DNA of 64,000 bases from Pontibacillus chungwhensis BH030062 (GCF_000770675.1 NZ_AVBG01000010.1:84189-148188); one strand, 5' to 3'. Counted from the first letter of the stretch, positions 44,090-53,377 are shown. Notes: generated by a model from the letters alone, not told the origin. Made by a program: numbers and translations.

Positions 44090-47000
44090 TATTCATCATC
44101 CTCCTCTTGCTTCACAATTTGTTGCAATATATCTTCATCCTTCATCGGTTTTATCGTTCGGTACTGGTTCTCTTCAAGCGTCGGATCGAATTGACAAACA
44201 GAACGGAATTCACAGAATGTACAAGCGACCTGTTGATTCTTCTGGAATGGGTTTAAATCGACTTTTCCGTTTGTAATCGATTCACCTGCAGATTTCATCA
44301 TATCACGTACATAACTTTGCAAGTGCTTGAAGGCTGCTTCTTCTGCCGTCTGTGAACCTTTTCGGAATCCACCAGCCTTCTTCAAACCAGCCGGCACAAT
44401 CTTACTCATCCCCGTGTCTAAATTCGTATCCATCATTTTTACGATTTGCTCATCTTCTACAAGAAGTCCTTGCATTTTAAACTTCTTAAAGAGCTCGTCT
44501 TGAATTTCCGTGTCTTTAAGAAGCTGAGAGCCTGATATCATTGGGTTGTGGACGTGGAAATATAACACCCCAGCAGGAGTTGCCTGCGTCCCTAGCCACG
44601 TGTCTGAATGGGAAAGCACCACGTCTAAATACGCCAGCATCTGCAAAGCCAGACCGTAGTACACTTCAACAAGGTCAAGTCCCTTTGCACTAGACTTATA
44701 ATCAATAATTCGAAGTAAAAGCCCCTCGTCTCCTTGCGCACGGTCTACCCGGTCAATTCGTCCTCTTAGCATTAACTCGAATCCATTCGCAAGGTCTAGC
44801 GTCATCGGTGGGATCTTATCTTCAGGGCCAAAACCGACCTCTAGCCCTACTGGTGCAAACTGACTTTGTTTGGCTTGTTCACTTAGCATATATGCAGCTC
44901 GGGCCACTACGTCTTGAAGTTTCTGTTGAATGTATTGGTAACGGTTTGAGCTATAAAGAATCTGGTGCTGCAGAATAGGTGAGAGTTCGTGAACAGCTCT
45001 TTTTGCATACTGATTCGTATCACTCTCTGTAATACTATTCCACTCACGCCCTTCAACTTGAATCCACTCCGTAATTTGTTTTAATGCCTCGTGGAACAAC
45101 TGACCAATATCTGGTGCGTCAAGCTTATAGACGGACCGTTCTTGTAATCCAAGCCCGTATTTAGCAAAATGCTGATACGAACATCGATAGTACGTCTCTA
45201 AACGTGAAACACTTGCTTTCATCTGTTTCGGATACAAGTTGTCCGTTGTATTACGTCCTAAGTTAGACGGTGTATTCTTATAGAACAAGCTCATTAGGAC
45301 ACGCTTTGTATCAATTGAGTTCGTATCATGAGCGATAAACCAATCGAGCACATCCCACCAAATATCCTTCATCGGATATCCGCGCAAGTAACGTGAGAGT
45401 TGTGCGGTTAAAACAGAACGTGTTTTCTGAGGAGTTGTAATGAAACGCTCCGTCTCCTCGTGATCATCGCCCTCTTCAAGGAGCGATTTCTCTTCACAAT
45501 ATGGGAATAACTCCTTCATACGTTTGACCATAGAAGACGGAACCTTCGCCTTCCCCTCTTCATTACTAAGGGGGTAACTCACCCATAAGTAATCAGAAGC
45601 TGCCGTAAAAGCAAGGTACACATAGAAGTGATCATCGAGAAGTTGACGTTTGCTGCTGTCGGCAAGCTGCACACCGTGCTCAGACAGCAATTCCCGCTCT
45701 TGTTCTGAAATCATCCCTTCAGCCTGTGGCTTCATTGGCCATAAACCTTCATTTACTCCGAGGAGAAACGCACTTTTAATCCCTGTAATACGTGAGCGAT
45801 CTACGCTTCCAACAATGACGTGATCCATGCTTGGTGGGACATGGGAAAAGTCCAACGACTCAAGCCCTGTTTCCATTGTTGTTCGGTAAAGCTGTAATGA
45901 AATCTTATCGTTTCCAATCATCTCAACCATCTCATCAAATAGCCCAATGACGCTATCCCATACTTGTTCTTGTTCGCGGGACTTCTCAATTTGACCACGT
46001 TCGTCATACCAGTCGCGCCAATGATCTAACGTACTTGGTACCTTCAATTCTTCAAGCCACTGAAACAGAACCTGAGAACGTTCTTTAACGGTAGATGCTT
46101 CGCGAATCCGCTCATCGAAAGGTAGAAGAATCTTGACAACCTGGTCTCGAAGGCGATTAATACGCTCTTCTTTCTTCTTCTCTTCATCTGTCTGAGATAA
46201 ATGATCAAACCCTCTGAAGCGCTGAAATCTCCAAGGCTCTTCACTAATCCAGCGTTTTTTCGTCCTGACCCCATACTCGAGGCAATAATTCTCAAGTTCA
46301 TCAATGGCATCCTGAGTAAGCGGATGCTCTCTGTCCCCTAAAGGGAAGAAATCTGTTTTTAATAAACGGAAAATGGCCTCATACCGCCAGTTCCCTTCAA
46401 TAACATCAAGCGCTGATCTTACAAATTCAACGAGCGGATGATTCAACATTGTCCGCTTTTCATCAATAAAAACCGGAATCCGGTAATCCTCAAAGACGGT
46501 TTGAATTAAGTCATGATAAACGTCAGGCTCACGAATTAAGACCGCCATATCTTGATAGCGATATCCTTTATCTCGTACAAGCTCCATAATTTCCTGAGCG
46601 ACACCTTCCACTTCAGCACGAGGGTGAACCGCTTGGGCTACTGTTATCGGAGCCTTCTCCTGATACCCAGGTGCCGGCCTCGTTGTAAAGTAATGTTCGA
46701 GATGCTCAAAGGCCGGGCGACGCTCAAAACGACCTTCACCGCCATATACATATTTCACCTCTTCAACCGGAACATTTACTTCCTGCGCCGTTCGCTCTAA
46801 ATCCTGAAACGTATGAGCCGTCTGGTGGAAGAGATCAAGTTCATCAATCTCTCCGTAGCGAGGCTGGTCTAATGTAAGAGCAATCGTTACGCGTTTTGCT
46901 TTCTTCATAAGAGCTTGCAACACTACAAGTTCTTGAGGCGTAAATCTGTGAAAGCCATCTAAATAAATTTCAGCTCCATTTAATGAATTAGCTTCCTCGA

Positions 47001-47586
47001 TCTTCTCAGCAAGAAGCTGAAGTTGGTCCTCACTATCAATATATTGTTCACGAAGGGCCATCATAAGCTGTTCGTATATGTACGATAAGTCTTCTAATTT
47101 ATGCTGCAGAGCCTCTTCTCCAGGGTACGGATGTTTATAATCCCCCATCGAGCCAATGTACTCATTTAACGAATCAGGCGTAATTCGATACCGCTTAAAT
47201 TCTGTGATCATCGTTTCTAGTTGTTCAATAAACCCTTGCTTTTCGATTGCCTTTTGGAACACATTCCAGTCTGACTTTCGTTCTTCAGTGATCTTACGAA
47301 GCATCATTTGGACGCCTGTAGAGCTAATCATCTTCTTCGTTCCGCCACCTGTTTCCTGAAGCACACGCCAGGCAAGACGGGAGAAGCTAAATACTTGCGC
47401 GCGGATACTCCCCTCAATCCCTTCCTGCTTTAATAGGGCATATTCCTGTTGGAACGTCATCTGATCAGGGACCATATAGAGAATCGGAGCCCCTTGAGGG
47501 GATTCTTTCAAACTTTCTCTTATTTCTTCAAGACACTGTGTACTCTTCCCAGCACCAGCTCTTCCTAATAAAAATCGTATACTCAT
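44089..47586 (-). CDS. addB: ATP-dependent helicase/nuclease subunit B
   Basis: 1165 residues, normal for AddB. The Walker A motif 'GRAGAGKST' is at 8-16. Helicase-like motifs are degenerate after it. The C-terminal nuclease has 'LRIIDYKSSAKGLDL'. The four iron-sulfur cysteines are split between 'YYRCSYQHFAKYGL' (about 800) and 'ACTFCEFRSVCQFD' (about 1125), as in known AddB. GGAGGTAAGAA precedes the ATG. First gene of addB-addA-yisB. Confidence 0.95.
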   Translation of the reverse strand: MSIRFLLGRAGAGKSTQCLEEIRESLKESPQGAPILYMVPDQMTFQQEYALLKQEGIEGSIRAQVFSFSRLAWRVLQETGGGTKKMISSTGVQMMLRKITEERKSDWNVFQKAIEKQGFIEQLETMITEFKRYRITPDSLNEYIGSMGDYKHPYPGEEALQHKLEDLSYIYEQLMMALREQYIDSEDQLQLLAEKIEEANSLNGAEIYLDGFHRFTPQELVVLQALMKKAKRVTIALTLDQPRYGEIDELDLFHQTAHTFQDLERTAQEVNVPVEEVKYVYGGEGRFERRPAFEHLEHYFTTRPAPGYQEKAPITVAQAVHPRAEVEGVAQEIMELVRDKGYRYQDMAVLIREPDVYHDLIQTVFEDYRIPVFIDEKRTMLNHPLVEFVRSALDVIEGNWRYEAIFRLLKTDFFPLGDREHPLTQDAIDELENYCLEYGVRTKKRWISEEPWRFQRFRGFDHLSQTDEEKKKEERINRLRDQVVKILLPFDERIREASTVKERSQVLFQWLEELKVPSTLDHWRDWYDERGQIEKSREQEQVWDSVIGLFDEMVEMIGNDKISLQLYRTTMETGLESLDFSHVPPSMDHVIVGSVDRSRITGIKSAFLLGVNEGLWPMKPQAEGMISEQERELLSEHGVQLADSSKRQLLDDHFYVYLAFTAASDYLWVSYPLSNEEGKAKVPSSMVKRMKELFPYCEEKSLLEEGDDHEETERFITTPQKTRSVLTAQLSRYLRGYPMKDIWWDVLDWFIAHDTNSIDTKRVLMSLFYKNTPSNLGRNTTDNLYPKQMKASVSRLETYYRCSYQHFAKYGLGLQERSVYKLDAPDIGQLFHEALKQITEWIQVEGREWNSITESDTNQYAKRAVHELSPILQHQILYSSNRYQYIQQKLQDVVARAAYMLSEQAKQSQFAPVGLEVGFGPEDKIPPMTLDLANGFELMLRGRIDRVDRAQGDEGLLLRIIDYKSSAKGLDLVEVYYGLALQMLAYLDVVLSHSDTWLGTQATPAGVLYFHVHNPMISGSQLLKDTEIQDELFKKFKMQGLLVEDEQIVKMMDTNLDTGMSKIVPAGLKKAGGFRKGSQTAEEAAFKHLQSYVRDMMKSAGESITNGKVDLNPFQKNQQVACTFCEFRSVCQFDPTLEENQYRTIKPMKDEDILQQIVKQEEDDE

Positions 47587-47662
47587 TTCTTACCTCCACT
47601 CCATGAACGTTTTTTAGAGTTTTGCATACAGTACGACTACGATTGTATAGAGGAGTGATCCC

Positions 47663-48820
47663 TTGCTGAAACCAAAGCTAATGGCAGGCGCTTTGATCTT
47701 TACCGGTATCTTCATCGCAAGCAACCTCTACACCATGCTTCCTCTCCATTCAGAAATCGCACAGTTATACGGTGTGTCCGACTCCGTCGTGTCTCTAGCT
47801 AGTTCGATGTTTATTTTCCCTTATGCGGTCGGATTGTTCTTCTTCGGGATGCTCGCTGACAAACTGCCTCACAAAAAAGTCCTTCTAAGCGGTATGACAG
47901 CTCTTGCCATTGTCACTTTACTCGTTGGACTTATGCCGACCTTTTGGCTGTTTATTATTCTGCGTGCTGCTCAAGGGGTTCTTGCTGCAAGTTTCGCACC
48001 CACTGCATTTGCCTATTCCTTCGAACACTTTAAAGGCAAAAAGCAAGCCTTCGTCATCGCGATGATTAATACAGGCTTCTTGTTCGCCGGGATCTTTGGG
48101 CAAATGATTGCCGTTGAACTGGCTAGTTATGGATCGTATCGTACGGTCTTTTTTGGCTTTTGCATGCTATATGTCATCTGCTTATTGCTTTTGAAACAAT
48201 TTCTTGTTTCATCAAAACCCAAAACCTTTCAAACGTTATTTTCATTATCTCCTATTTTATCATTTTTTCAGTTCAGACCCTTGCAAAAACTATATGGAAT
48301 TACCTTTTTCCTTCTTTTTACCGTCATGCTATTTTACGGAAGTTTTGAATGGTTAATTGCCCGAGGAGAAATTGATATCCCCTTTTCCCTGCAAGGTTTT
48401 CGGGTAATTGGACTAATTGGAATTGTCCCAGCCTTCTTCGCCGGCCCACTGCAACAACGCTTCGGAGCACCGTTTGTATTAGGCACGAGTCTTCTGGCAG
48501 TTACAATCGGCTTTTCCCTTCCATTACTGGTTCTCAATACATGGACACTCTTAGCCGCTTCCATCTTCATGATTGCCTCTACTTCATTAACCATCCCAAT
48601 GGTAATCTTGCTCGTAGGGCAATGCAGCAAACAAGCACGCGCTAGTGCGGTGTCGATATACTCGTTCACCCTATTAACAGGCGCCAGCATCGGAAGCTTA
48701 GGAGCAGCCATTGTCCCTTTCCAAGGCGTCCTTGTCTGCTGTGCAGTGTTGTTTATGGGATTGGCCTATATAAGCCTTCGATTAAAAGCACCTTTACCAA
48801 CGAATCGCGCCCATTCTTAA
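47663..48820 (+). CDS. MFS transporter
   Basis: 385 residues, twelve membrane helices. The loop 2-3 motif 'GMLADKLPHKKVLLSG' (about 67-82) is the MFS signature, and 'LRAAQGVLAASFAPTAFAY' follows. The substrate cannot be told from the sequence. It starts with TTG at 47663, 7 bp after AGGAGTGATCCC; no ATG in frame is better placed. It is divergent from addB with a 76-bp gap. Confidence 0.85.
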   Translation: MLKPKLMAGALIFTGIFIASNLYTMLPLHSEIAQLYGVSDSVVSLASSMFIFPYAVGLFFFGMLADKLPHKKVLLSGMTALAIVTLLVGLMPTFWLFIILRAAQGVLAASFAPTAFAYSFEHFKGKKQAFVIAMINTGFLFAGIFGQMIAVELASYGSYRTVFFGFCMLYVICLLLLKQFLVSSKPKTFQTLFSLSPILSFFQFRPLQKLYGITFFLLFTVMLFYGSFEWLIARGEIDIPFSLQGFRVIGLIGIVPAFFAGPLQQRFGAPFVLGTSLLAVTIGFSLPLLVLNTWTLLAASIFMIASTSLTIPMVILLVGQCSKQARASAVSIYSFTLLTGASIGSLGAAIVPFQGVLVCCAVLFMGLAYISLRLKAPLPTNRAHS

Positions 48821-48862
48821 TGTTATGCCTTAGCGATAAATTGGAAGACTAAGACGGGAGAA

Positions 48863-49165
48863 TGTTTCCGTTTGCTTGAATTGAGCTTAAAGGTGGTCCG
48901 AGAAATCACTCGCTTTCCGCGGCGAGCTGGAGAGCCTCCTCAGTCGCTCACGCTTCTTCCGGGGTCTCCCCTAGATTGAAAAGTGCAGGCGTGGTGCCTA
49001 GGACCGTACGGATAAGACAGCTTTTTGGAAAAGGCGCTTAGCCTTTGTAAAAAAGATGACTTATCACGCTAGGTCCTCCACGCCGGAACTAGACTGGCTC
49101 CTCTTGCCGCAGGAGTCTCGCAATTTCTCGGACCACCTTTACCGTATTAACAGTAACGAAAACAT
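48863..49165. repeat. modular palindromic element, copy E3 (with cassette 2)
   Basis: AATGTTTCCGTTTGC...TAACGAAAACAT ends; stem AAAGGTGGTCCGAGAAAT / ATTTCTCGGACCACCTTT. About 48975-49090 holds an insert: GTGCAGGCGTGGTGCCTAGG, then the hairpin GATAAGACAGCTTTTT...AAAAAAGATGACTTATC, then CTAGGTCCTCCACGCC. The insert pairs with itself and recurs in E7. Confidence 0.9.
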
Positions 49166-49233
49166 ACCACATTTTGATTCCTCATTATTGTCCGCCACGC
49201 TTAAGCAGTGGGGACGTTTGCAAGAATATAGGG

Positions 49234-49361
49234 AGGGGTGTCTGGGGAACGAGGAGACTCCTGCGGGAGAAAGAGGTCGACGAGACCCCACAGAGAGCGC
49301 TAGCGAACGAGGAGGCTCGACAGCTCGCCCGCGGAAAGCGAGTCGTTCCCCAGACACCCCT
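49234..49361. repeat. modular palindromic element, copy E4 (simple form)
   Basis: The stem AGGGGTGTCTGGGGAACGA / TCGTTCCCCAGACACCCCT encloses GGAGACTCCTGCGGGAG, GAGACCCCACAGAGAGCGC, GAGGAGGCTCGACAGCTCGC and CCGCGGAAAGCGAGT. Flanks differ from E1-E3 (it lacks GTTTCCGTT ends), giving a second subfamily with E6 and E9. Confidence 0.92.
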
Positions 49362-49450
49362 AAGCACTCATCAAACGTAACGACCCCGTTCCAGCTCTAG
49401 GGCCTCAGCTTCAACTCTTCCATATAAGGGCGCTTATATGATAGGAATAC

Positions 49451-49493
49451 AAAAAAGAGCACTCTAGCCAGGGGCTAATTGGAGTGCTCTTCT
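49451..49493 (-). terminator. terminator of the signal peptidase gene
   Basis: AAGAGCACT / AGTGCTCTT (49455-49463 / 49483-49491), preceded on the plus strand by AAAAAA, which is a T-run on the minus strand. Confidence 0.85.
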
Positions 49494-49526
49494 ACGTTCT
49501 ATATTATGTTTATGACTCATAACCCT

Positions 49527-50072
49527 CTAAAATTTAAGAGCTAGCTTATTAATCGGCCAGTATCGTACGTCCACTTTTCCGACAATCGTATCAATAGGGA
49601 CAAAGCCGAAATAGCGACTGTCTAAACTTTCTCTTCGGTTATCTCCCATGACGAAAATATGTCCTTCTGGCACTTCTTTAGCCCCACCTTCAATCTCCTC
49701 AAGGGTAAAGGATTCGGTTAACGGCTTTCCATCGTTGACCCGATAAGGATCTAGGTAGGGCTCGTCTACTTTTTGCCCATTTAAATATAATGTATCGTCT
49801 TCATACCGAATGGTGTCACCAGGTAAACCAATTACACGTTTCACGTAATCTTCTTTTTCATTAGCATGAAATACAATTACGTCCGTATGATTAACATCCT
49901 GTAAGTCATAAACCACTTTATTGACCATTAATAGATTCCCATCAAAAAGCGTCGGTTGCATGGATTCCCCTTCAACCACATAGCTTGCAAACAAAAACGA
50001 ACGAAACATAAGAGCGAGAACAATAGCAAATACAATGGTCCGAAGCCATCTCCAGGCACTTTTCATATTCAT
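49527..50072 (-). CDS. lepB: signal peptidase I
   Basis: 181 residues, a single N-terminal anchor (8-28) and the catalytic Ser37 in 'VEGESMQPTL'. The general base Lys78 is in 'DYVKRVIGLPGD', and 'VMGDNRRESLDSRYFG' is the conserved box near 140. It removes signal peptides outside the membrane. It is of the prokaryotic (Ser/Lys) type, not SipW. By position beside a TVP38 gene it corresponds to B. subtilis sipV. GGAGGAGAAATC precedes the ATG. Confidence 0.93.
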   Translation of the reverse strand: MNMKSAWRWLRTIVFAIVLALMFRSFLFASYVVEGESMQPTLFDGNLLMVNKVVYDLQDVNHTDVIVFHANEKEDYVKRVIGLPGDTIRYEDDTLYLNGQKVDEPYLDPYRVNDGKPLTESFTLEEIEGGAKEVPEGHIFVMGDNRRESLDSRYFGFVPIDTIVGKVDVRYWPINKLALKF

Positions 50073-50124
50073 GATTTCTCCTCCAGAAGTGTACTACTAT
50101 CATTCTACCCATATTCGTTTTCGC

Positions 50125-50772
50125 CTAATCGTTTGCGCTTACGTTTTCATGAGAACGGTGTTGCAATTTGCGTTCAATCACCTTTCCGATTACCCAAAAG
50201 ATTGCAATACAGATTGCTACTACTACGGTTTTAAAAGGTTTCTGAGCAAACTCCGTAATGCTGTGTCCTACATAAGAGATCGTAAAGATCATTACCGCTT
50301 TCCCCATGACGACCGCTAACACAAACTGCTGAAAACTTACTTTCGACAATGCCCCGACGACATTAATAATCGCGGATGGGGAAAACGGGAAACACATTAA
50401 CAAGAATAACGGTCCAAACCCGTGACGCTCGAACCAGGAAGTTACACGTTGTACTTGCTGATTCCGCCTTATAAACTGAAAGAACTTTTTCTCTCCAAGT
50501 CTTCGAATCACCCAAAAGACAAATACTGCACCAAGAACCGCACCAAGCCAAGAAAATAAAAACCCCTTAAATAAACCGTATGCAATCGAGTTCCCTACCA
50601 CAAAAATAAATAAAGGTAAAAAAGGTAAAATCGCCTCTAACAAAGGAAGCAATATTCCTGGCAATGGACCTAACGCTTCATATTCCTGCAGCAACTGCAT
50701 AATAAAATCATCAAACGTATCGTTTTTAATCATTTCTTTTAGCGCTTCATAATCTAAGTCTTGAATATTCAT
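50125..50772 (-). CDS. TVP38/TMEM64 (DedA-like) membrane protein, YhjE-like
   Basis: About 215 residues with five to six membrane segments. The family loop 'FFQFIRRNQQVQRVTSWFER' precedes 'HGFGPLFLLMCFPFSPSAIINVVGAL', a re-entrant helix motif with Pro and Ser (in parts). These proteins are linked to lipid scrambling or envelope homeostasis; the substrate is uncertain. The frame is open to 50943, but only the ATG at 50772 has a ribosome site (TAGGAG). It lies 52 bp upstream of the signal peptidase gene. Confidence 0.85.
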   Translation of the reverse strand: MNIQDLDYEALKEMIKNDTFDDFIMQLLQEYEALGPLPGILLPLLEAILPFLPLFIFVVGNSIAYGLFKGFLFSWLGAVLGAVFVFWVIRRLGEKKFFQFIRRNQQVQRVTSWFERHGFGPLFLLMCFPFSPSAIINVVGALSKVSFQQFVLAVVMGKAVMIFTISYVGHSITEFAQKPFKTVVVAICIAIFWVIGKVIERKLQHRSHENVSAND

Positions 50773-51009
50773 CCATCTAACTCCTAACAGAGATATAAAC
50801 TCCACCGACTTTTCCGTTTCCCGCTTCTTTATACGATTTACCTTTCTATTATAAATGGTAGCCACATCGTTGTGAAAAGAAACCCATTCCCGAGGTCTTT
50901 TAGTATGTTTTTTTGCAACATGGGGACCATTTCCATCATACACCTATTTGTTTCTACATAAAATTACGTTATAATAGAACATATGTTCTCATTACAGGAG
51001 GGAACGAAC

Positions 51010-51414
51010 ATGCGGTACTTAAGTGAAGAAGATCGAGAACTTGCCTCAAGGTTTCTCTTCTTATCCATGGCCATACTCGTAATTGAAAAAGACATCCACA
51101 CGATTGAGCAGGGTTCTTTCAAAATTAAAGAACCGTATATGGAATTATTGAGAAAGATGGCCCATAAGGCAAAATCAGAACGAAGATATCTGAGAGGAAT
51201 TATGAAATCACGTCAACTGGACGTCATGCTTTTATCAAAAAATGAATCCTTCTCCTCCTATCTTTTTGTATCAGGAGGTCATGAAGAAAAAAGAAATTAT
51301 TTTAATCCTGCGATCCGTAAACATGTAGAAACCATTATGTATGAACTCATGCGCAAAGTGCTTCAACCTTCCGAAGGGAAATTAGCCTCAAGCGGCATGG
51401 AAGACTTGCCTTAG
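51010..51414 (+). CDS. YhjD-like protein
   Basis: 134 residues, cytosolic, Arg/Lys/Glu-rich. 'SRFLFLSMAILVIEKDIHTIEQGSFKIKEPYMELL' and 'YFNPAIRKHVETIMYELM' resemble B. subtilis YhjD as I recall it, which lies next to yhjE. The function is unknown. The frame opens at 50983, but ACAGGAGGGAACGAAC precedes the ATG at 51010. Confidence 0.7.
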   Translation: MRYLSEEDRELASRFLFLSMAILVIEKDIHTIEQGSFKIKEPYMELLRKMAHKAKSERRYLRGIMKSRQLDVMLLSKNESFSSYLFVSGGHEEKRNYFNPAIRKHVETIMYELMRKVLQPSEGKLASSGMEDLP

Positions 51415-51437
51415 TTATCCCCATTTTCTTCTCAAAT

Positions 51438-51466
51438 AAAGGAGACGCTAAAAAGCGTCTCCTTCT
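51438..51466. terminator. bidirectional terminator
   Basis: AAGGAGACGCT (51439-51449) / AGCGTCTCCTT (51454-51464), AAAA loop. It separates the converging YhjD-like gene and comK. Confidence 0.85.
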
Positions 51467-51474
51467 CATTTTTC

Positions 51475-52005
51475 TTATGATTTTGGATGAAACACAACTG
51501 ATTCAGCAACATGATCAAAGCTAGGCTTCGTCACATACTGAAGTCGCTCATTCAATTTATAGCGGAACTGGGCTGTGCGCTGAATTTGGTTCCAAATAGT
51601 ACCCTTTGACACGTCCACTATTACGGAGCGTTGGTTTTTGAAGACTAATCGTGTTTGCTGATGCCCGGTGGCTTCTATTACATCAACATGAGAGTGAGCA
51701 ACCCAGGAGCAATACACATTTTGAGGGGAAATAGTCGGGAAGAAGTACATGCCACTCATTGGATCAATGGCAATCGGGGCTTTGTGTGTAATACCAGTAA
51801 CATCTCTCGTTCCAGCTTGTCGTCCTTTCAGGCTTGACCCAAAGTATTTACAAGCATGATCAATCATGCGTTTTGGAGATTGATTGACATAAAAAGATTC
51901 GTCTCCCTCCATCACAAGTGAGATTATCTTTCCATCTGCCCGTTCATCAGCCAGAATCGCTTGCGTAAACGGAGAAACTTCAAACCTGTCTTTCCACATA
52001 TCCAT
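51475..52005 (-). CDS. comK: competence transcription factor ComK
   Basis: 176 residues. Family blocks seen: 'FYVNQSPKRMIDHACKYFGSSLKGR', 'THKAPIAIDPMSGMYFFPT' and 'NVYCSWVAHSHV' (each recognised in part), consistent with ComK, the DNA-binding master regulator of competence. ComK binds as dimers of dimers to AT-boxes and activates its own gene. AGAGG is 8 bp before the ATG at 52005. The C-terminus after about 150 is rather short compared with B. subtilis ComK (192 residues). Confidence 0.9.
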   Translation of the reverse strand: MDMWKDRFEVSPFTQAILADERADGKIISLVMEGDESFYVNQSPKRMIDHACKYFGSSLKGRQAGTRDVTGITHKAPIAIDPMSGMYFFPTISPQNVYCSWVAHSHVDVIEATGHQQTRLVFKNQRSVIVDVSKGTIWNQIQRTAQFRYKLNERLQYVTKPSFDHVAESVVFHPKS

Positions 52006-52088
52006 ACATTCATCCTCTCTTCTAAATTAAGATGCTTCTTCATTATACTAAAGTTATCCAAAATAGAAGAGGATATATGAAAATCAGA

Positions 52089-52132
52089 CAGAAATTGAAT
52101 TTCTGCATAACCCTATATGGTAAAAATTTCTG
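52089..52132. promoter_or_regulatory. possible ComK box region upstream of comK
   Basis: A perfect 17-bp palindrome CAGAAATTGAATTTCTG (52089-52105) followed by TAAAAATTTCTG (52121-52132), about 85-130 bp upstream of comK. ComK AT-boxes are AAAA-N5-TTTT-like; this palindrome approximates that with AAAT/ATTT. A TATAAT-like -10 (TAGTATAATG on the minus strand) lies nearer the gene. Confidence 0.45.
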
Positions 52133-52144
52133 TTATACTAAAAA

Positions 52145-52288
52145 CTATACCTCAATTTGATGAGAATCTGTGGGCACATCCCACTCTTCTACATCCTTTA
52201 CATGGAATAAGAACCCATCATCATTCATACCAAAATCCGGATTCAATGCCGTGTTAATCTCAAGTTCCGTTAGAGGGCTTTCTCCCAT
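52145..52288 (-). CDS. 47-residue acidic protein of unknown function
   Basis: It reads 'MGESPLTELEINTALNPDFG' at the start and ends 'DVPTDSHQIEV'. It is strongly acidic, with no Cys. GGAGGTGCGCAGT gives a very good ribosome site. It lies upstream of comK on the same strand, with the palindromic region between, and is divergent from the DUF3939-like gene. I recognise no family. The good ribosome site and complete short frame make it a plausible gene. Confidence 0.6.
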   Translation of the reverse strand: MGESPLTELEINTALNPDFGMNDDGFLFHVKDVEEWDVPTDSHQIEV

Positions 52289-52359
52289 ACTGCGCACCTC
52301 CTTTCTCCCTCTTAGGTTGCGCGATCCAAATACAATTAATCAAATTGGAGTGACACAAA

Positions 52360-52815
52360 ATGTGGTGGAATAAGAAAAAAAAGAAACAAGAACAGCTTGA
52401 AGTAAAAGATTTATCACTCGCCCAAGTTCGAAAAGCGATCCATGAATTTACAGATCATTTGCCTGACCGAGTCGAATTACGCACTCTCATTAACGAAGAC
52501 CTCACACTCGATTACAATCTCTTAGCCCCTTATCTTAAAGGCATCCCTAAAGACACGTACTACATGTCTAAAGAAACGTATGAAATATTTGAAGAAAGAG
52601 ATCACCAACTCGCCCTCGACCTTGATTACATCCAACGCGCGGTCGATCATTACATCAAGCAAAACCAAGAACTGCCGATCATTGAAAACGACCCGTACTT
52701 TAAAGTGAATTACTTCAAACTCGAAAAAGCCGGCCTCCTACACGAAAGGCCAGACCGAGATTTTTACATTACCGATGACGAACACATGATTACGTACAAG
52801 CGCCCGGGCGAATAG
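52360..52815 (+). CDS. DUF3939-like cytosolic protein
   Basis: 151 residues. A basic start 'WWNKKKKKQEQ' is followed by 'VRKAIHEFTDHLPDRVELRTL', 'LDYNLLAPYLKGIPKDTYYMS' (in parts) and 'YFKLEKAGLLHERPDRDFYIT'. It resembles the DUF3939 family as I remember it. The function is unknown. The ribosome site is modest (TTGGAGTGACAC). A 12-bp hairpin follows the stop. Confidence 0.62.
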   Translation: MWWNKKKKKQEQLEVKDLSLAQVRKAIHEFTDHLPDRVELRTLINEDLTLDYNLLAPYLKGIPKDTYYMSKETYEIFEERDHQLALDLDYIQRAVDHYIKQNQELPIIENDPYFKVNYFKLEKAGLLHERPDRDFYITDDEHMITYKRPGE

Positions 52816-52821
52816 TGAAAT

Positions 52822-52857
52822 GGTGTTTCCGTTACTTTTACTTAATAAAAGTAACGG
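52822..52857. other. hairpin at a solitary repeat-element end
   Basis: CCGTTACTTTTA / TAAAAGTAACGG (52829-52840 / 52845-52856) without a T-run. It begins GTTTCCGTTAC, the same boundary word as the modular palindromic elements, so it may be a collapsed copy retaining only the ends. Confidence 0.5.
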
Positions 52858-52978
52858 ATAACGCCTTACACTTATTGAAAACCACAAAAAAACACAAAGA
52901 ATTTGTAAATGAGATTCAAAATTAAAAACATATTATTATGTATAAATTCTCAAACTTCAGGATAACCTATATAACATC

Positions 52979-53065
52979 TAGCTCCTTTCGTATTATAGCT
53001 CTGGTCTGGGTTGTTTATTCTTAAACAGGTACCCGACTAACCTAAGACGTTACGAATAGGAGCTA
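52979..53065. other. 15-bp inverted repeat around 58 bp
   Basis: TAGCTCCTTTCGTA (52979-52992) and TACGAATAGGAGCTA (53051-53065) pair with one unpaired base. The right arm overlaps the end of the minus-strand membrane gene, so it may end that transcript. Confidence 0.5.
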
Positions 53066-53377
53066 TTTTACGTTCAAGAAACTCTTCTTACCAAACCTCT
53101 TTAACGCAAACCACGCAATGATAATCCATACACCGTACAAGATAATCGCAAGTGCTTGATTGAAAAGCCAAGGAATCGTCCCCATATACGCCTCTGACGC
53201 AGGTGTTTGGAACCACCTAAAAAGAAACACCAGAAATAAAACACTCATCCCCACCATTACCCAAAACCCACTCGTAATACTCCGCCACTTCTTCACCGCC
53301 AAAAGACCACCCAAAAAACTAATGACACCTAATACTCCTAAGTAAAAATAAAACAATGCATCAACAGAAACCTCCAT
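53063..53377 (-). CDS. small three- to four-helix membrane protein
   Basis: 104 residues with hydrophobic segments at about 8-27, 38-56 and 68-92 and a basic tail. I do not recognise the family. The ATG at 53377 follows GGAGGTAG. It is a single gene between repeat-rich regions. Confidence 0.6.
   Translation of the reverse strand: MEVSVDALFYFYLGVLGVISFLGGLLAVKKWRSITSGFWVMVGMSVLFLVFLFRWFQTPASEAYMGTIPWLFNQALAIILYGVWIIIAWFALKRFGKKSFLNVK

Noticed and set aside
48334..48711. 125-residue ORF antisense to the MFS gene
   Set aside because: Shadow frame of a membrane protein gene; no ribosome site.
49056..49400. 114-residue plus-strand ORF and overlapping minus-strand ORFs
   Set aside because: They span elements E3 and E4; the translated sequence reflects shared repeat blocks.
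52979..53065. Riboswitch between the DUF3939-like and small membrane genes
   Set aside because: Only one imperfect stem around 58 bp is present and it lies downstream of the minus-strand gene, so a leader role is unlikely.
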